From NCBI GenBank assembly GCA_023249305.1, contig JAHFCU010000009.1:1-64000 (forward strand): 64,000 nt of DNA. Direction: 5' to 3'. The notes under the pieces were generated by a model that was not told where the DNA came from, searched no databases, and saw nothing but the letters and a program-made list of their open reading frames with translations. Position numbers and translations under genes: made by a program. This DNA comes from Gemmatimonadota bacterium (lineage in GTDB: Bacteria > Gemmatimonadota > Gemmatimonadetes > Gemmatimonadales > Gemmatimonadaceae). Positions 51,851 to 61,275 of the stretch are shown here, one piece after another (the stretch's first letter is position 1; each line of letters opens with the position of its first letter).

Positions 51851-53008
51851 TCATGTCTCCAGCCTCGCCCCGTCATCCGCGCTCACGATCCACGTTCGCG
51901 GCCGATGTCCGATGGCCTGTGCGTAGGCTGGTGGCAACGCCTCCTCAACCGCATGAAGCGCCGCTTCTTCGCCAAACACAATGGCGCAGCCACCCCACCC
52001 GGCGCCGGTGAGCCTCGCCCCCGCAACGCCCGGCATGCGCATCGCATACTCGACTACCCAGTCGAGCTCCCGCGACGAACACCCGTAGTCGTCCCGCAGC
52101 GATGTGTGCGACGCGAGCGCGAGTTCCCCGGGAAAACGCGACCCGGCAGCCAGCACCTCTTCCACCAGTCGCACGCGTTCGCACTCGGCCACGACGTGCC
52201 GCGCTCGGCGCCGAGACACCTCCGGCATGTCGGCGCGCTCGACCTCATCCATCGTGGCCGCGGCGAGGGCCGGCACGCCCGGCGCGATGCGCTGAATCGC
52301 CGCCAGCGCGGCGCCGCACTCCTTCACACGCTCGGCGTACGCGGAGCCGCGGAGGCTGCGCGGCACGGCCGTGTCCACCACGAGCACCGACTCCGTGAAC
52401 GAGACGGCGCGAACATGCACTGGCTCGAATCGCATGTGAAGCGCATGTCCAGCGCGCCCGCAGGCCGCCGAGAGTTGGTCCATCGCGCCGCACGGCACGC
52501 CCACGAACTGCCGCTCCGCGCGCTGGCACTCGAGCGCCAGCGCGATCGGCTCCGCGTCGAGCCCCAGCAGCGAGCGCACGGCAAAGTCAAACGACACCTC
52601 AAGCGCGGCGGAGGAGCTCAATCCGCTCCCTGATGGCACGTCGCTCGCGATGGCGACATCGAGTCCGGGCACATCCACACCGGCGCCGATGAGTTGATCG
52701 AGTACGCCCGACAAGTAGTCAGTCCACTTGCGACGCCGGGCGAGCCGCGCGTGGTCAATGCGCAGTACGCCGCCGGTGCCGCCCGAGTTCACGTGCGTGA
52801 CCTTCGCGCCGTCGTGAAGCCGAATTGCCACGGCGGTGCGGCGCTGGATGGCGATCGGCAGCGCCTCGCCGCCGTTGTAGTCCACGTGCTCGCCGATCAG
52901 GTTCACGCGCCCGGCCGCCGACGCCACGAGCGTCGGCTTGCCGCCGAACGACATCGCAAAATGGCGCCGTGCCTCGTCCGCGATCACGACCGCCTGCTCG
53001 CCGCTCAC
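51851..53008 (-). CDS. galK: Galactokinase
   Basis: GalK phosphorylates galactose at C1 in the Leloir pathway. This 385-residue GHMP kinase carries GRVNLIGEHVDYNGG, the ATP loop DVPSGSGLSSSAALEV and the C-terminal motif ARLTGAGWGGCAIV. The length is typical. It starts at GTG 53008, overlapping the stop of the upstream glycosidase-like gene (GTGA). No galT or galE is nearby, so a different GHMP sugar kinase is possible but the motif match is good. Confidence 0.87.
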   Translation of the reverse strand: MSGEQAVVIADEARRHFAMSFGGKPTLVASAAGRVNLIGEHVDYNGGEALPIAIQRRTAVAIRLHDGAKVTHVNSGGTGGVLRIDHARLARRRKWTDYLSGVLDQLIGAGVDVPGLDVAIASDVPSGSGLSSSAALEVSFDFAVRSLLGLDAEPIALALECQRAERQFVGVPCGAMDQLSAACGRAGHALHMRFEPVHVRAVSFTESVLVVDTAVPRSLRGSAYAERVKECGAALAAIQRIAPGVPALAAATMDEVERADMPEVSRRRARHVVAECERVRLVEEVLAAGSRFPGELALASHTSLRDDYGCSSRELDWVVEYAMRMPGVAGARLTGAGWGGCAIVFGEEAALHAVEEALPPAYAQAIGHRPRTWIVSADDGARLET

Positions 53009-54783
53009 GCGCGCACCCCGAACGCGTGCACGGCGTACCAGGTCGCGTAGGCCAACAGGCCAGAGAGCGCCGCATCGCCGCCGCCTGCCGTGCCGTTGCC
53101 TTCGGCGTCAATGCGCTCTGAAGCGAGGCCCAGCGAAAGCGGCGCCCGGCGCAGCCATTCGAGCACGTCGCCGGCATCGGGCCCCATCAGCCGCGCGAGC
53201 TGCTGCGCAAGGTGCGACGGTGCAGCAATCTTCTTCGCGGTGCGGCGGTAGGTGGAATCGCCGCGCTCCACGGTCTCGTACAGCGGCAGCCACAGCGCCG
53301 ACCCGATGGGATCGTCTTCCTCGCTGACCTTGCCGGCGAGATCGCTCGCCGCGACAAAGGCCGACTTGGCGCCGCCGGGCGCGAAGTGCCGCCGCAGGGC
53401 GGCGCGGACGCCTTCGGGATCTTGAAGTCCCTTCACCGCCTCCTCGTCGAGCGTGCGCTTGAGGCAGTCGAGCGCGTAGGCCACCACCGCGTTGCCATGC
53501 AACGTGAACGGTAGCGTGGCGCGGTCGCCGCCAAGCGTGACCTCGGTGTGGTAGAGCGGATGATCCTTGTCGCGTCGTGCGGCCAGGTCATCGCTCGACA
53601 CGTAGAGCGTGTCGGCCAGCACCGGCTCCTCGACGATCTGATCGTCGTTGGTGTCGCGTATGTAGCGGTCCACCGCGACGGCATACGCGGCACAGCCCTC
53701 GAGTGTGTAGCCGGGCTCAAACAGGGTGCCGTCAAAATAATGAGTGCCCTGCCCCGGCGCGTAACCGTGCACCTCGCACGCACGCAGAATGAGCTCGCGC
53801 GCAAACGGCGGATCGGCCAACTGCACGGCCGGGATGGTCCAGCACAGCGCCTCCCAGTCGCGAATGGTGACGCCCGCGGGATGCCAAGGCACGCGACTGC
53901 GCACGAGGTAGTACTGCGCGTCGTCAAGCGCGCGTGCGACACCGTAGAAGTACGCGAACAGCAGGTTGCGATTGACCAGCAGGTCAAGCGAGTCGTTGCC
54001 CGTGGATTGTTCGAGCGCCCCCAGCGCCTCGCGAGTGGCCGCGAGCAACGCGCGCCACCCGCGCCGACGCAGCACTCCGAGGATGGCCTGCGCACCGTCG
54101 CGCTCGGGGCCGGCGGCGATGTAGAACGCGCACTCGATGCGCGCGTCGGCCGGCAGCGTGAAGGTCCGCTCCAACGCGTAGCTCGGCGCTCCGCCGTCGC
54201 GCATGATCGTGATGGCCTCTTCGTCGCTCGCAATGGCCAGCGCACCCAACCCCGGCGCGCTCGTGCCGTCGAGCACGACCGTGCCAGCATCCCCTGCACT
54301 GATCCGTGGCGCATCCTCGAGTGTGCGCGGCGTGCGCACGCGCACCTGCCGGTGTCCGAGCATCCCCTCGAGGGAAATCGCGATGCCCCGCTCGCTGGCG
54401 CCTCGATTCTCCACCGCGATGGCGTAGACGGCGCCGGCGATGTCGGAGTCGAGGCCGAATGGAGCGAAGAGCGTGCCGCGGATTATCAGGTCGCCCACCG
54501 TCGCCGTAAACGTCGGCAGCCACTGATACGCCCGTTCCCACGCGATGCCACCCTTCGCCAGCTCTACGCGTTCGCCATCCACCTCGAGCACCGGACGCGC
54601 GAGTGGCGGCCCATCACCCGAGAGGAACCCTTCGTCGCCGGCAAACTCCACGGCCGAGCGCGCGCCACGATGCAGAATCCCGAGGGCGTGAACCGAGCCG
54701 TCCACCGGGTGTACGCATGGGAGCGACACCCAGTGGTTGCCGGTGACCTGCCAAGGGATGCTCGGAAGTGACGGGTCTCGCAT
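53005..54783 (-). CDS. Six-hairpin-glycosidase-like protein
   Basis: The 592-residue protein has no signal peptide, so it is probably cytosolic. The N-terminal ~240 residues look like a beta-sandwich (galactose-mutarotase-like). The C-terminal part has the helical pattern of an (alpha/alpha)6 barrel, including TIRDWEALCWTIPAVQ, GQGTHYFDGTLFEPGYTLEG and DTNDDQIVEEP. Such proteins include glycogen-debranching and GH94/GH15-like enzymes, but the exact family is not clear. It is coupled to galK by GTGA overlap, so a role in releasing or handling galactose-containing sugars is an inference. Confidence 0.6.
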   Translation of the reverse strand: MRDPSLPSIPWQVTGNHWVSLPCVHPVDGSVHALGILHRGARSAVEFAGDEGFLSGDGPPLARPVLEVDGERVELAKGGIAWERAYQWLPTFTATVGDLIIRGTLFAPFGLDSDIAGAVYAIAVENRGASERGIAISLEGMLGHRQVRVRTPRTLEDAPRISAGDAGTVVLDGTSAPGLGALAIASDEEAITIMRDGGAPSYALERTFTLPADARIECAFYIAAGPERDGAQAILGVLRRRGWRALLAATREALGALEQSTGNDSLDLLVNRNLLFAYFYGVARALDDAQYYLVRSRVPWHPAGVTIRDWEALCWTIPAVQLADPPFARELILRACEVHGYAPGQGTHYFDGTLFEPGYTLEGCAAYAVAVDRYIRDTNDDQIVEEPVLADTLYVSSDDLAARRDKDHPLYHTEVTLGGDRATLPFTLHGNAVVAYALDCLKRTLDEEAVKGLQDPEGVRAALRRHFAPGGAKSAFVAASDLAGKVSEEDDPIGSALWLPLYETVERGDSTYRRTAKKIAAPSHLAQQLARLMGPDAGDVLEWLRRAPLSLGLASERIDAEGNGTAGGGDAALSGLLAYATWYAVHAFGVRA

Positions 54784-54845
54784 TAGGTTTCGTGGTCGCG
54801 TAAGTCATGCCAAACTTAGCGAGTTCCCATTCCCCACGCCTTTTG

Positions 54846-56537
54846 ATGATGGTGCGTCGTTCCATCGTCTTGTTTGCGTTGCCAGCCCTGCTGGCGTTCA
54901 TGATCACCGCCCGCAAGGCGGTGGCGCAACGCGCGTTGGGCTTCGGCGACGATGCGGCCGCGCTTCCCGTAGGCCGCATGCGCGTCAGCCTCGGGGCGCT
55001 TTGGGACCGGGCGAACGAGCGTTATGATGCCAACGGCAATCTGCGCACGCTCGGGGCGAGCGCGAGCGCCTCGTCGTGGAATGGACTTTTCGATGCGCGC
55101 CTCGCCGCCGCGTCCCCGCTTGCATCGGTGTTGTCGGGGCTTGGAAGCGTCGACGCATCACTTGGCACGCTCGCCATCGGCCGCCGAGACGCGTCGGCTG
55201 ATGCCTTGCTCGGCGTCGAGCTTGGCGTGCTGCCGCGCCTTACGGTCGGCGCGCGCGTGCACGTGGCGAGCCATGCGATCGAGCCGGGCGTCGCGCTCAA
55301 CACGGCGCGTGTCGAGGGGACGATGGGCCTCAACCCCGCGTGGACGAACACGGCGGCCCGCGACCGCAACGCGCTGCTGCTCACCCAATTCGACAGCGCC
55401 ATCGCGCAGACGGCGCGCCGCATCACGACGTGTCAGGCGAGCCCCAGCACGGCAGGGTGTGCGCCCATCACCGCAAACGTCGCGGCGGCGCAGGCGGTCG
55501 TGGCGAACGCAACGGCCTTTGCGAACGCGCTCAACTCGCTCTACGGCGGCCGGAAGAACGCCGTTGGCCTGCCCTTCGTTCCCGTCGGCACCGGCGCCGC
55601 GCAGATGGCAATCAACCAGCGCGTGCTCGGTTACCGCGACCAGTTCGCCGCACTAGGCAACAGCACCATTGGCACGCAGGGGCCCGCCGCCGCCGCGCTG
55701 TTTTCGCCGGCCGATCTCACATCACTGCTTACCGACTCGCTCTACGGGTATCGCCTGCGGCCGCTGCGCGCCGTACACGCGTACGGCGTCGGCGACGTGA
55801 ACGTGCATCTCAAGTTTCGCATCTACCAGACGGTGGGCGATGACACGGCGAGCATTCGCGGGTTCGCGTTTCGGCAGGCGGTCGGTGCGTCCGTTCGCGT
55901 GAGCGGCGGCTCGTTGCCTGACGCCAGCGAGCCGTTCGCACCAGTGACCGGCAGCGGAGGCAGCGGGGTCAGCGCGCAGTCGTTCACCGATCTGTTCTAC
56001 GGTCAGCGTTTTTCGATGACCGTCGTGGTGGGTGTCGCTCAGTCGCAAGCGCAGAACTACGCGATGCGCGTGCCCTCGGCGAGCGCTCCCACTGTAGGCG
56101 GTGTTCCCTTCCCGCTCGTGACGGCCGATCGCGAGATGCAACTCGCGCGCACGCCGGGATCGCAGCTCGACATCGCCGTGACGCCGCGGTTCGCCCTGAC
56201 CGGCAACATGTGGCTGGGCGCGAGCTGGTCCTTCTCGCATCAAGCGGCGGACACGTGGACGACGTCGGTACTCGACGTTACTGGGTCCGGTACGTCGAGC
56301 AGCGCCACGGCGGATGCGCAGACGTGGGCGGCGGCGACCGATTGGTCCGAGCAGCGTCTCGCCCTGGGCGGCACGTACTCCACGGTGGAGGCCACGCGTG
56401 AGGGCCGCGCCCGTCTCGCGTTCGATGTGACGTACGAACACCAGCAGACGCTCACGGGAACAGGGTGGCGCGTGTCGCACCTCAATCGCGACGTCGTGAC
56501 GGTGCGCTGGTACCCGCAAGTCTGGGGGCGCCGCTAG
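54846..56537 (+). CDS. Predicted outer-membrane beta-barrel protein
   Basis: The 563-residue product starts at ATG 54846 (MMVRRSIVLFALPALLAFMI...), giving a signal peptide ending at KAVAQ; ATG 54807 would add 13 residues. The rest alternates in strands, with a helical insert of ~100 residues that includes a Cys pair (TTCQASPSTAGC), and ends TVRWYPQVWGRR. It is a possible outer-membrane channel or porin-like protein, not further assignable. It runs divergently from the glycosidase-like gene, and its TAG stop shares a CTAG palindrome with the recN stop. Confidence 0.6.
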   Translation: MMVRRSIVLFALPALLAFMITARKAVAQRALGFGDDAAALPVGRMRVSLGALWDRANERYDANGNLRTLGASASASSWNGLFDARLAAASPLASVLSGLGSVDASLGTLAIGRRDASADALLGVELGVLPRLTVGARVHVASHAIEPGVALNTARVEGTMGLNPAWTNTAARDRNALLLTQFDSAIAQTARRITTCQASPSTAGCAPITANVAAAQAVVANATAFANALNSLYGGRKNAVGLPFVPVGTGAAQMAINQRVLGYRDQFAALGNSTIGTQGPAAAALFSPADLTSLLTDSLYGYRLRPLRAVHAYGVGDVNVHLKFRIYQTVGDDTASIRGFAFRQAVGASVRVSGGSLPDASEPFAPVTGSGGSGVSAQSFTDLFYGQRFSMTVVVGVAQSQAQNYAMRVPSASAPTVGGVPFPLVTADREMQLARTPGSQLDIAVTPRFALTGNMWLGASWSFSHQAADTWTTSVLDVTGSGTSSSATADAQTWAAATDWSEQRLALGGTYSTVEATREGRARLAFDVTYEHQQTLTGTGWRVSHLNRDVVTVRWYPQVWGRR

Positions 56538-58288
56538 GCGCTTCGACCGCGCGCGTTGCGGCGCGTCGTGTTCTTCGGCCCGGACGTCGCACCTCCGGCT
56601 CTCCCGGCTCCCCCGGCACTCCCGGCACCCGATGCTAACTGCTCGCGGGCGTGCGCACGGCTCGTGGCGCTGTCGGCGTCGCCACCCAGCATGCGCGCGA
56701 CTTCCTCGACCCGGGCGTCGCCGTCGAGCACCTCGATGTCGGCCGTGGTCACCCCGTCTTTCGCGCCCTTGTGCACGCGAATGTGGTGATGCGCGCGCGA
56801 CGCAATCTGCGGCAGGTGCGTGATGGCGAACACTTGATGGTGCGCGGCGACGCGGCGCATCGCATCGCCAACCTGCTGCCCCACCTTGCCGCCGATGCCC
56901 GCGTCCACTTCGTCGAAGATGAGCGTGGGCACGCGGTCCACGCCCGCGAGAATCGTCTTGAGGGCCAGCATCACGCGCGCGAGTTCGCCGCCTGACGCCA
57001 CGCGGGAGAGCGGACGCGCGTCGTGGCCGACGTTCAGCGCCACGCGAAACTCCACATCCTCCGCGCCCACGGCGCCTGGTTCGGTGCGCGCGGCGAGGGT
57101 CACGTGGAACCGGCCGTCTTCGAGGCCGAGCCCCGGGAACTGCGCGTCGACCTCCCGCGCGAGGCGCGTCGCCGCCTTGTGTCGCAGCTTGCTCAGCGCC
57201 GTCGCCGCCTCGACGAGCGCTGCCTCCGCCGTCGTTTCGCCCTCTGCAAGCTCGCGCAGGTCGAGCGTCGCACTGTCGAGCAGCGACAACTCAGCGCGCG
57301 CCTCACGCCCTGTTGCAAGGACCGCGGCGATCGTGCCACCGTACTTCTTCACTAGGCGGAAGACCAGGTCGCGCCGCCGCTCCACATCCGCGAGCCGCGC
57401 CGGATCGCGCTCCACTGTCTCGGCGTACGCTGAAACCTCTCGCGCCAGTTCTTCGAGGGCGTAGTACGCCGCATCGTACAGCTCCTGCAGGCGCGCGGTC
57501 GACGGATCAATGCGCTGAAGCGTCGCGAGCGGCTTTTGCAGGGCACCGAGCCGGGGGAGGACCGCGGCGTTGTCGCCTTCCAGCGCGTCGGACAGTTCGC
57601 TGGCGAGGGCGCGCAGTTCTTCCGCGTGCGACAGCCGGCGCGCTTCGTCATCGAGCTTCTGTTCCTCACCTTCGATGAGCTTGGCCTCCGCGATCTCGCG
57701 CGCCACGTGCTGCAGGTAGTCGGCGCGCTTCTGGGCGGCGTCGCGCCGCGCGATCAGGTCAGCCACGGCGTGCCGTGCGGCCATCAGCGCGGCGTGAGCC
57801 TTGGCGACCGCGGCCGCCTGCGCCTGCGCGCCCGCGAACGCGTCGAGTATGCGACGCTGGGCTTCCGGGTCCAGCAGCGACTGTGCCTCATGCTGGCCAT
57901 GCACGTTCACGAGCGCGCGCCCAACGTCAGAGAGCACGCCCGCTGTCACGCCGGTGCCGTTGATCCACGCCCGGGCCCGCCCGCCAGCCGAGGCGACCTC
58001 GCGCTTGAGCACGAGCACGCCGTCGTCGCAGTCAATGCCGCGCTCGTCGAGCTGCGCGCGCAGCTCGGGGGCGTCGCCGAGTTCGAACGTGCCTTCCACG
58101 ACAGCGCGATCGGCTCCCGGACGCACCAGATCGGCTGTCGCCCGCTCGCCGATGAGCAGGCCCAGCGCGCCGACGATGATCGACTTCCCCGCCCCCGTCT
58201 CGCCCGACAGCACGTTCAGCCCCGGAGCAAGCGGCAGCACCACGGCGTCAATGATGGCGAAGTTGCGGATGCGGAGTTCGGCGAGCAT
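56534..58288 (-). CDS. recN: DNA repair protein RecN
   Basis: This SMC-like ATPase for double-strand-break repair has 584 residues. The Walker A is GETGAGKSIIVGALGLL. Two coiled-coil arms (about residues 150-380) separate it from the C-terminal ATPase half with ASGGELARVMLALKTIL (signature) and TLIFDEVDAGIGG (Walker B). The last ~35 residues are a Gly/Ala tail (SGAGSAGGAGRAGGATSG) that is not part of the core. It follows nadK at the end of the folD-to-recN operon, separated by a 165-bp gap with repeats. Confidence 0.95.
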   Translation of the reverse strand: MLAELRIRNFAIIDAVVLPLAPGLNVLSGETGAGKSIIVGALGLLIGERATADLVRPGADRAVVEGTFELGDAPELRAQLDERGIDCDDGVLVLKREVASAGGRARAWINGTGVTAGVLSDVGRALVNVHGQHEAQSLLDPEAQRRILDAFAGAQAQAAAVAKAHAALMAARHAVADLIARRDAAQKRADYLQHVAREIAEAKLIEGEEQKLDDEARRLSHAEELRALASELSDALEGDNAAVLPRLGALQKPLATLQRIDPSTARLQELYDAAYYALEELAREVSAYAETVERDPARLADVERRRDLVFRLVKKYGGTIAAVLATGREARAELSLLDSATLDLRELAEGETTAEAALVEAATALSKLRHKAATRLAREVDAQFPGLGLEDGRFHVTLAARTEPGAVGAEDVEFRVALNVGHDARPLSRVASGGELARVMLALKTILAGVDRVPTLIFDEVDAGIGGKVGQQVGDAMRRVAAHHQVFAITHLPQIASRAHHHIRVHKGAKDGVTTADIEVLDGDARVEEVARMLGGDADSATSRAHAREQLASGAGSAGGAGRAGGATSGPKNTTRRNARGRSA

Positions 58289-58453
58289 GAGAACGACAGA
58301 CGGTGGACGGTAGACGGTAGACGGAATCCGCGGACAACAAGCAACTGATTCACGCGGCGCGCAAGGCAGTCGTCAGGCGAACGAGTCAATCCATATCGGA
58401 ATCCGCAATCAGGATCACTGATCGCAATCCTGAGTCACCGTCCGCCATCGCCC
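58289..58453. repeat. Repeat-rich gap between recN and nadK
   Basis: It contains three tandem copies of GGTRGACG (58302-58324). Imperfect inverted words also occur around 58410-58435 (TCAGGATC...GATCGCAATCCTGA), related to the intergenic repeat at 2289-2311 and 47274-47296. There is no open reading frame of note. It is unusual for an operon otherwise joined by overlaps. Confidence 0.5.
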
Positions 58454-59317
58454 TTACCTGTCTCGCTCCGCAATCCCGCCCCAGCCCATTTTTGCCCTGA
58501 GCCGGCCAAAGAACGTCGAGTCGTCCATGCGCACGATGCGCACCGGCTGCGGCGACCGCCGCACGAGGAGCCGCTGGTTGGGGCCAAGCTTCGTGCCCAC
58601 CTGCCCGTCCACCGTCACCAAAACCTCCGCGGGGGCATCGTCCGGTTGCACTTCGATGACCGCGTGCGACGGCACGACGAACGGCCGCATGGCGAGCGTG
58701 TGGGCCGCCACGGGAGTCACGACGATCGACTCCAAAGCCGGATCCACGATCGGGCCCCCCGCGGACAGCGAGTACGCCGTCGAGCCGGTGGGGGTGGAGA
58801 TCACGATGCCGTCGGCGGCCAGCGACCCAATGCGCTCGCCGCTCACCGTGATGGCGAGGTGCAGCACGCGCGCAAAGCCTCCCTTGTGCAGCACCACATC
58901 GTTGAGCGCACGCATTCGCGCGCCCGCCGTAGCTCCGCTAGTACGCCACTGCGCCTCGAGCGCCATGCGCTGCTCGGCGGTGAAGTCGCCGCGCGCGAAG
59001 CGTGGCAGCAGCGCGGCGAACTCCTCGGCCCGGCACGTGGTCAGGAAGCCCAGCTTGCCGAGGTTGACACCGAAGATCGGCGCCGACGACGCGCCCAGCA
59101 GCCGGGCGGCGCGCAAGAGCGTGCCGTCACCGCCAAACGCGAGCATCGCGTCGAGCGTGGTTGCGTCGCCGATCGGCGCCGCGTCACTCCCGGCTACGGC
59201 AAGCATCTCGCGCTCGAATTCGAGCTCCAGCCCCAGCGCCGGCGCTTGCGAGACCAAGTGACGCACGAGCTCATCGAGCCCGCCGTACTCAATGTGCCCG
59301 ACGACGCCGATGCGCAT
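58454..59317 (-). CDS. nadK: NAD kinase
   Basis: NadK converts NAD+ to NADP+. The 287-residue product has the family motif GGDGT at residues 62-66 in AFGGDGTLL. NDVVLHKG and STPTGSTAYSLSAGGPI follow. It begins MRIGVVGHIEYGGLDELV and shares one base with the dxs stop (TGATG). An NADP+ supply role fits with dxr-type reductases, but there is no specific evidence for that. Confidence 0.95.
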   Translation of the reverse strand: MRIGVVGHIEYGGLDELVRHLVSQAPALGLELEFEREMLAVAGSDAAPIGDATTLDAMLAFGGDGTLLRAARLLGASSAPIFGVNLGKLGFLTTCRAEEFAALLPRFARGDFTAEQRMALEAQWRTSGATAGARMRALNDVVLHKGGFARVLHLAITVSGERIGSLAADGIVISTPTGSTAYSLSAGGPIVDPALESIVVTPVAAHTLAMRPFVVPSHAVIEVQPDDAPAEVLVTVDGQVGTKLGPNQRLLVRRSPQPVRIVRMDDSTFFGRLRAKMGWGGIAERDR

Positions 59318-61239
59318 CAGCCCGCCAGCGCCTCGGCGTCGTGCAGCGCGCGCACCTTCGCCGCGATCCCGGCCGCGTCAAGTCCGCACTGCGCCAGCTG
59401 GCGCGCGCGCGCGGCGGCGTAGACCACCCGGTCAGGCACGCCGTGCGCCACGACGCGCACCTGCGGCTCCATCTGCTCGACAATCGTGGAGAGGTACGCG
59501 CCGAATCCGTTGACCACGGTCCCCTCTTCCACCACGAGCAGCGTCTTGTGCTCGTGGGCAAGCGCGGCGAGCGACAGCCGGTCGATGGGCTTGAGGAAGC
59601 GGCAGTTCACAACCGTTACGTCGAGTCCGTCAGCCGACAGCGCGTCGGCGGCCTGCATGGCCTGTGCGACCATCGTGCCGACCGCGAGCACCGCGACCCC
59701 GTCTCGCCCCCGGCGCAGCACATCCCAGGTGCCGTACGGCACCGCCGGGATGTCGCGTGCCGGTCCCACCACATCGGGGGCGGCGTCACGCGGGTAGCGA
59801 ATGCTGAACGGATCGTCGCGGTGCGCCATCGCCGAGCGCAGCAACGCGATCAATTCTGTGCCGCTCGACGGCGCCGTCACCGTCATGCCCGGCACCGCGA
59901 GCATGTACGCGATGTCGTACAGCCCGGCGTGCGTCTCGCCATCTTCGCCGACGAGTCCCGCGCGATCCAGGCAGAAGATCACGGGGAGATGCTGAATCGC
60001 GACGTCGTGCACGATGTTGTCGAATCCACGCTGCAGGAACGTCGAGTAGATGGCGGTGACGGGGCGCAGCCCCTGCGTCGCCAAGCCGGCCGCGAAGGTC
60101 ACGGCGTGCCCCTCGGCGATGCCGACGTCGAAGAAGCGCGTCGGGTGCGCCCTCTGCACGAGATTCGCGCCGGTGCCGCTCGGCATGGCGGCGGTGATCG
60201 CCACCAGCGTTGGATCCTCCTCCATCAACTCCGTGAGTCCGCGGCCGAAGACGGTTGTCCAGTTCGGGTTCGCCTTCGACGACGTGAGCTGCTTGCCCGT
60301 GGCCGGATCGTGGCCGGGCGGCAAGGCATGCCACTTCTCGCCGTGTTCGCCTGCCGGGAAGCCCTTCCCTTTCTGCGTGATCACGTGCACGAGCCGCGGT
60401 CCGTCGAACGCACGCACTGCCTTGAATGTCTCGATCATCCCGTCAATGTCGTGCCCGTCAATCGGCCCGAAGTAGCGAAAGCCAAGCTCCTCGAAGAGCA
60501 CGCCGGGAGTGAGGAAGGCCTTCACGCTTTCCTCCCACCGCTTCACGATCGCGCCGATGTCGTGAATGGCGCCCCTTCCCTTGTCGTGCGTCACGAAGAT
60601 GTGGGCTAGGCTGCTGCGCAGGCGGTTGTAGAGCGGATTGCGCTGCACCGACGTGAGATACCGGTGCATCGCGCCAACGTTGGGCGCGATGGACATCTCG
60701 TTGTCGTTGAGGACGACGACGATGTTGCGGTCCGACGCGCCCGCGTTGTTGAGCCCCTCGTAGGCGAGGCCGCTGCCCATCGAGCCATCGCCGATGATCG
60801 CCACCACCTTGAAATTTTCGTGATTCAAGTCGCGACCGACGGCGATGCCGAGGGCCGCCGAGATCGACGTCGCCGCATGCCCGGCGCCGAAGGCGTCATA
60901 CTCGCTCTCGCTTCGTTTGAGAAAGCCCGAGAGCCCGCCTTCCTGTCGCAGCGTTTCCATGCGATCGCGCCGTCCGGTGAGCACCTTGTGCGGGTAGCCC
61001 TGGTGCCCGACGTCCCACACGAGCTGGTCACGCGGCGCATCGAACGCGTAGTGCAACGCGATGGTCAGCTCGACGACACCAAGCCCCGCGCCGATGTGCC
61101 CGCCCGTGGCCGAGCACGTCTCGATGAGGAACTCCCGCAGTTCGGCGGCGAGCTGCTTCAGCTCGGGCGACGAGAGGCCCTTGAGATCGGCCGGGGAGTT
61201 GATCCGCGAGAGAACGGTCATGAAGGCGTCGTGGGTCAC
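59317..61239 (-). CDS. dxs: 1-deoxy-D-xylulose-5-phosphate synthase
   Basis: Dxs is a TPP-dependent enzyme condensing pyruvate and glyceraldehyde-3-phosphate at the entry of the MEP pathway. The 640-residue product has the N-terminal SSPELKQLAAELREFLI and the TPP motif IGDGSMGSGLAYEGLNNAG. The catalytic-domain segments DRAGLVGEDGETHAG and FDVGIAEGHAVTFAAGL also match. Start options are GTG 61239 and ATG 61221, six codons later. It follows ispA by 36 bp; dxr lies far away at 3618. Confidence 0.96.
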   Translation of the reverse strand: MTHDAFMTVLSRINSPADLKGLSSPELKQLAAELREFLIETCSATGGHIGAGLGVVELTIALHYAFDAPRDQLVWDVGHQGYPHKVLTGRRDRMETLRQEGGLSGFLKRSESEYDAFGAGHAATSISAALGIAVGRDLNHENFKVVAIIGDGSMGSGLAYEGLNNAGASDRNIVVVLNDNEMSIAPNVGAMHRYLTSVQRNPLYNRLRSSLAHIFVTHDKGRGAIHDIGAIVKRWEESVKAFLTPGVLFEELGFRYFGPIDGHDIDGMIETFKAVRAFDGPRLVHVITQKGKGFPAGEHGEKWHALPPGHDPATGKQLTSSKANPNWTTVFGRGLTELMEEDPTLVAITAAMPSGTGANLVQRAHPTRFFDVGIAEGHAVTFAAGLATQGLRPVTAIYSTFLQRGFDNIVHDVAIQHLPVIFCLDRAGLVGEDGETHAGLYDIAYMLAVPGMTVTAPSSGTELIALLRSAMAHRDDPFSIRYPRDAAPDVVGPARDIPAVPYGTWDVLRRGRDGVAVLAVGTMVAQAMQAADALSADGLDVTVVNCRFLKPIDRLSLAALAHEHKTLLVVEEGTVVNGFGAYLSTIVEQMEPQVRVVAHGVPDRVVYAAARARQLAQCGLDAAGIAAKVRALHDAEALAG

Positions 61240-61275
61240 TTGGGGAATCTATACGTAGGAATGGCAGCGGGCGTG

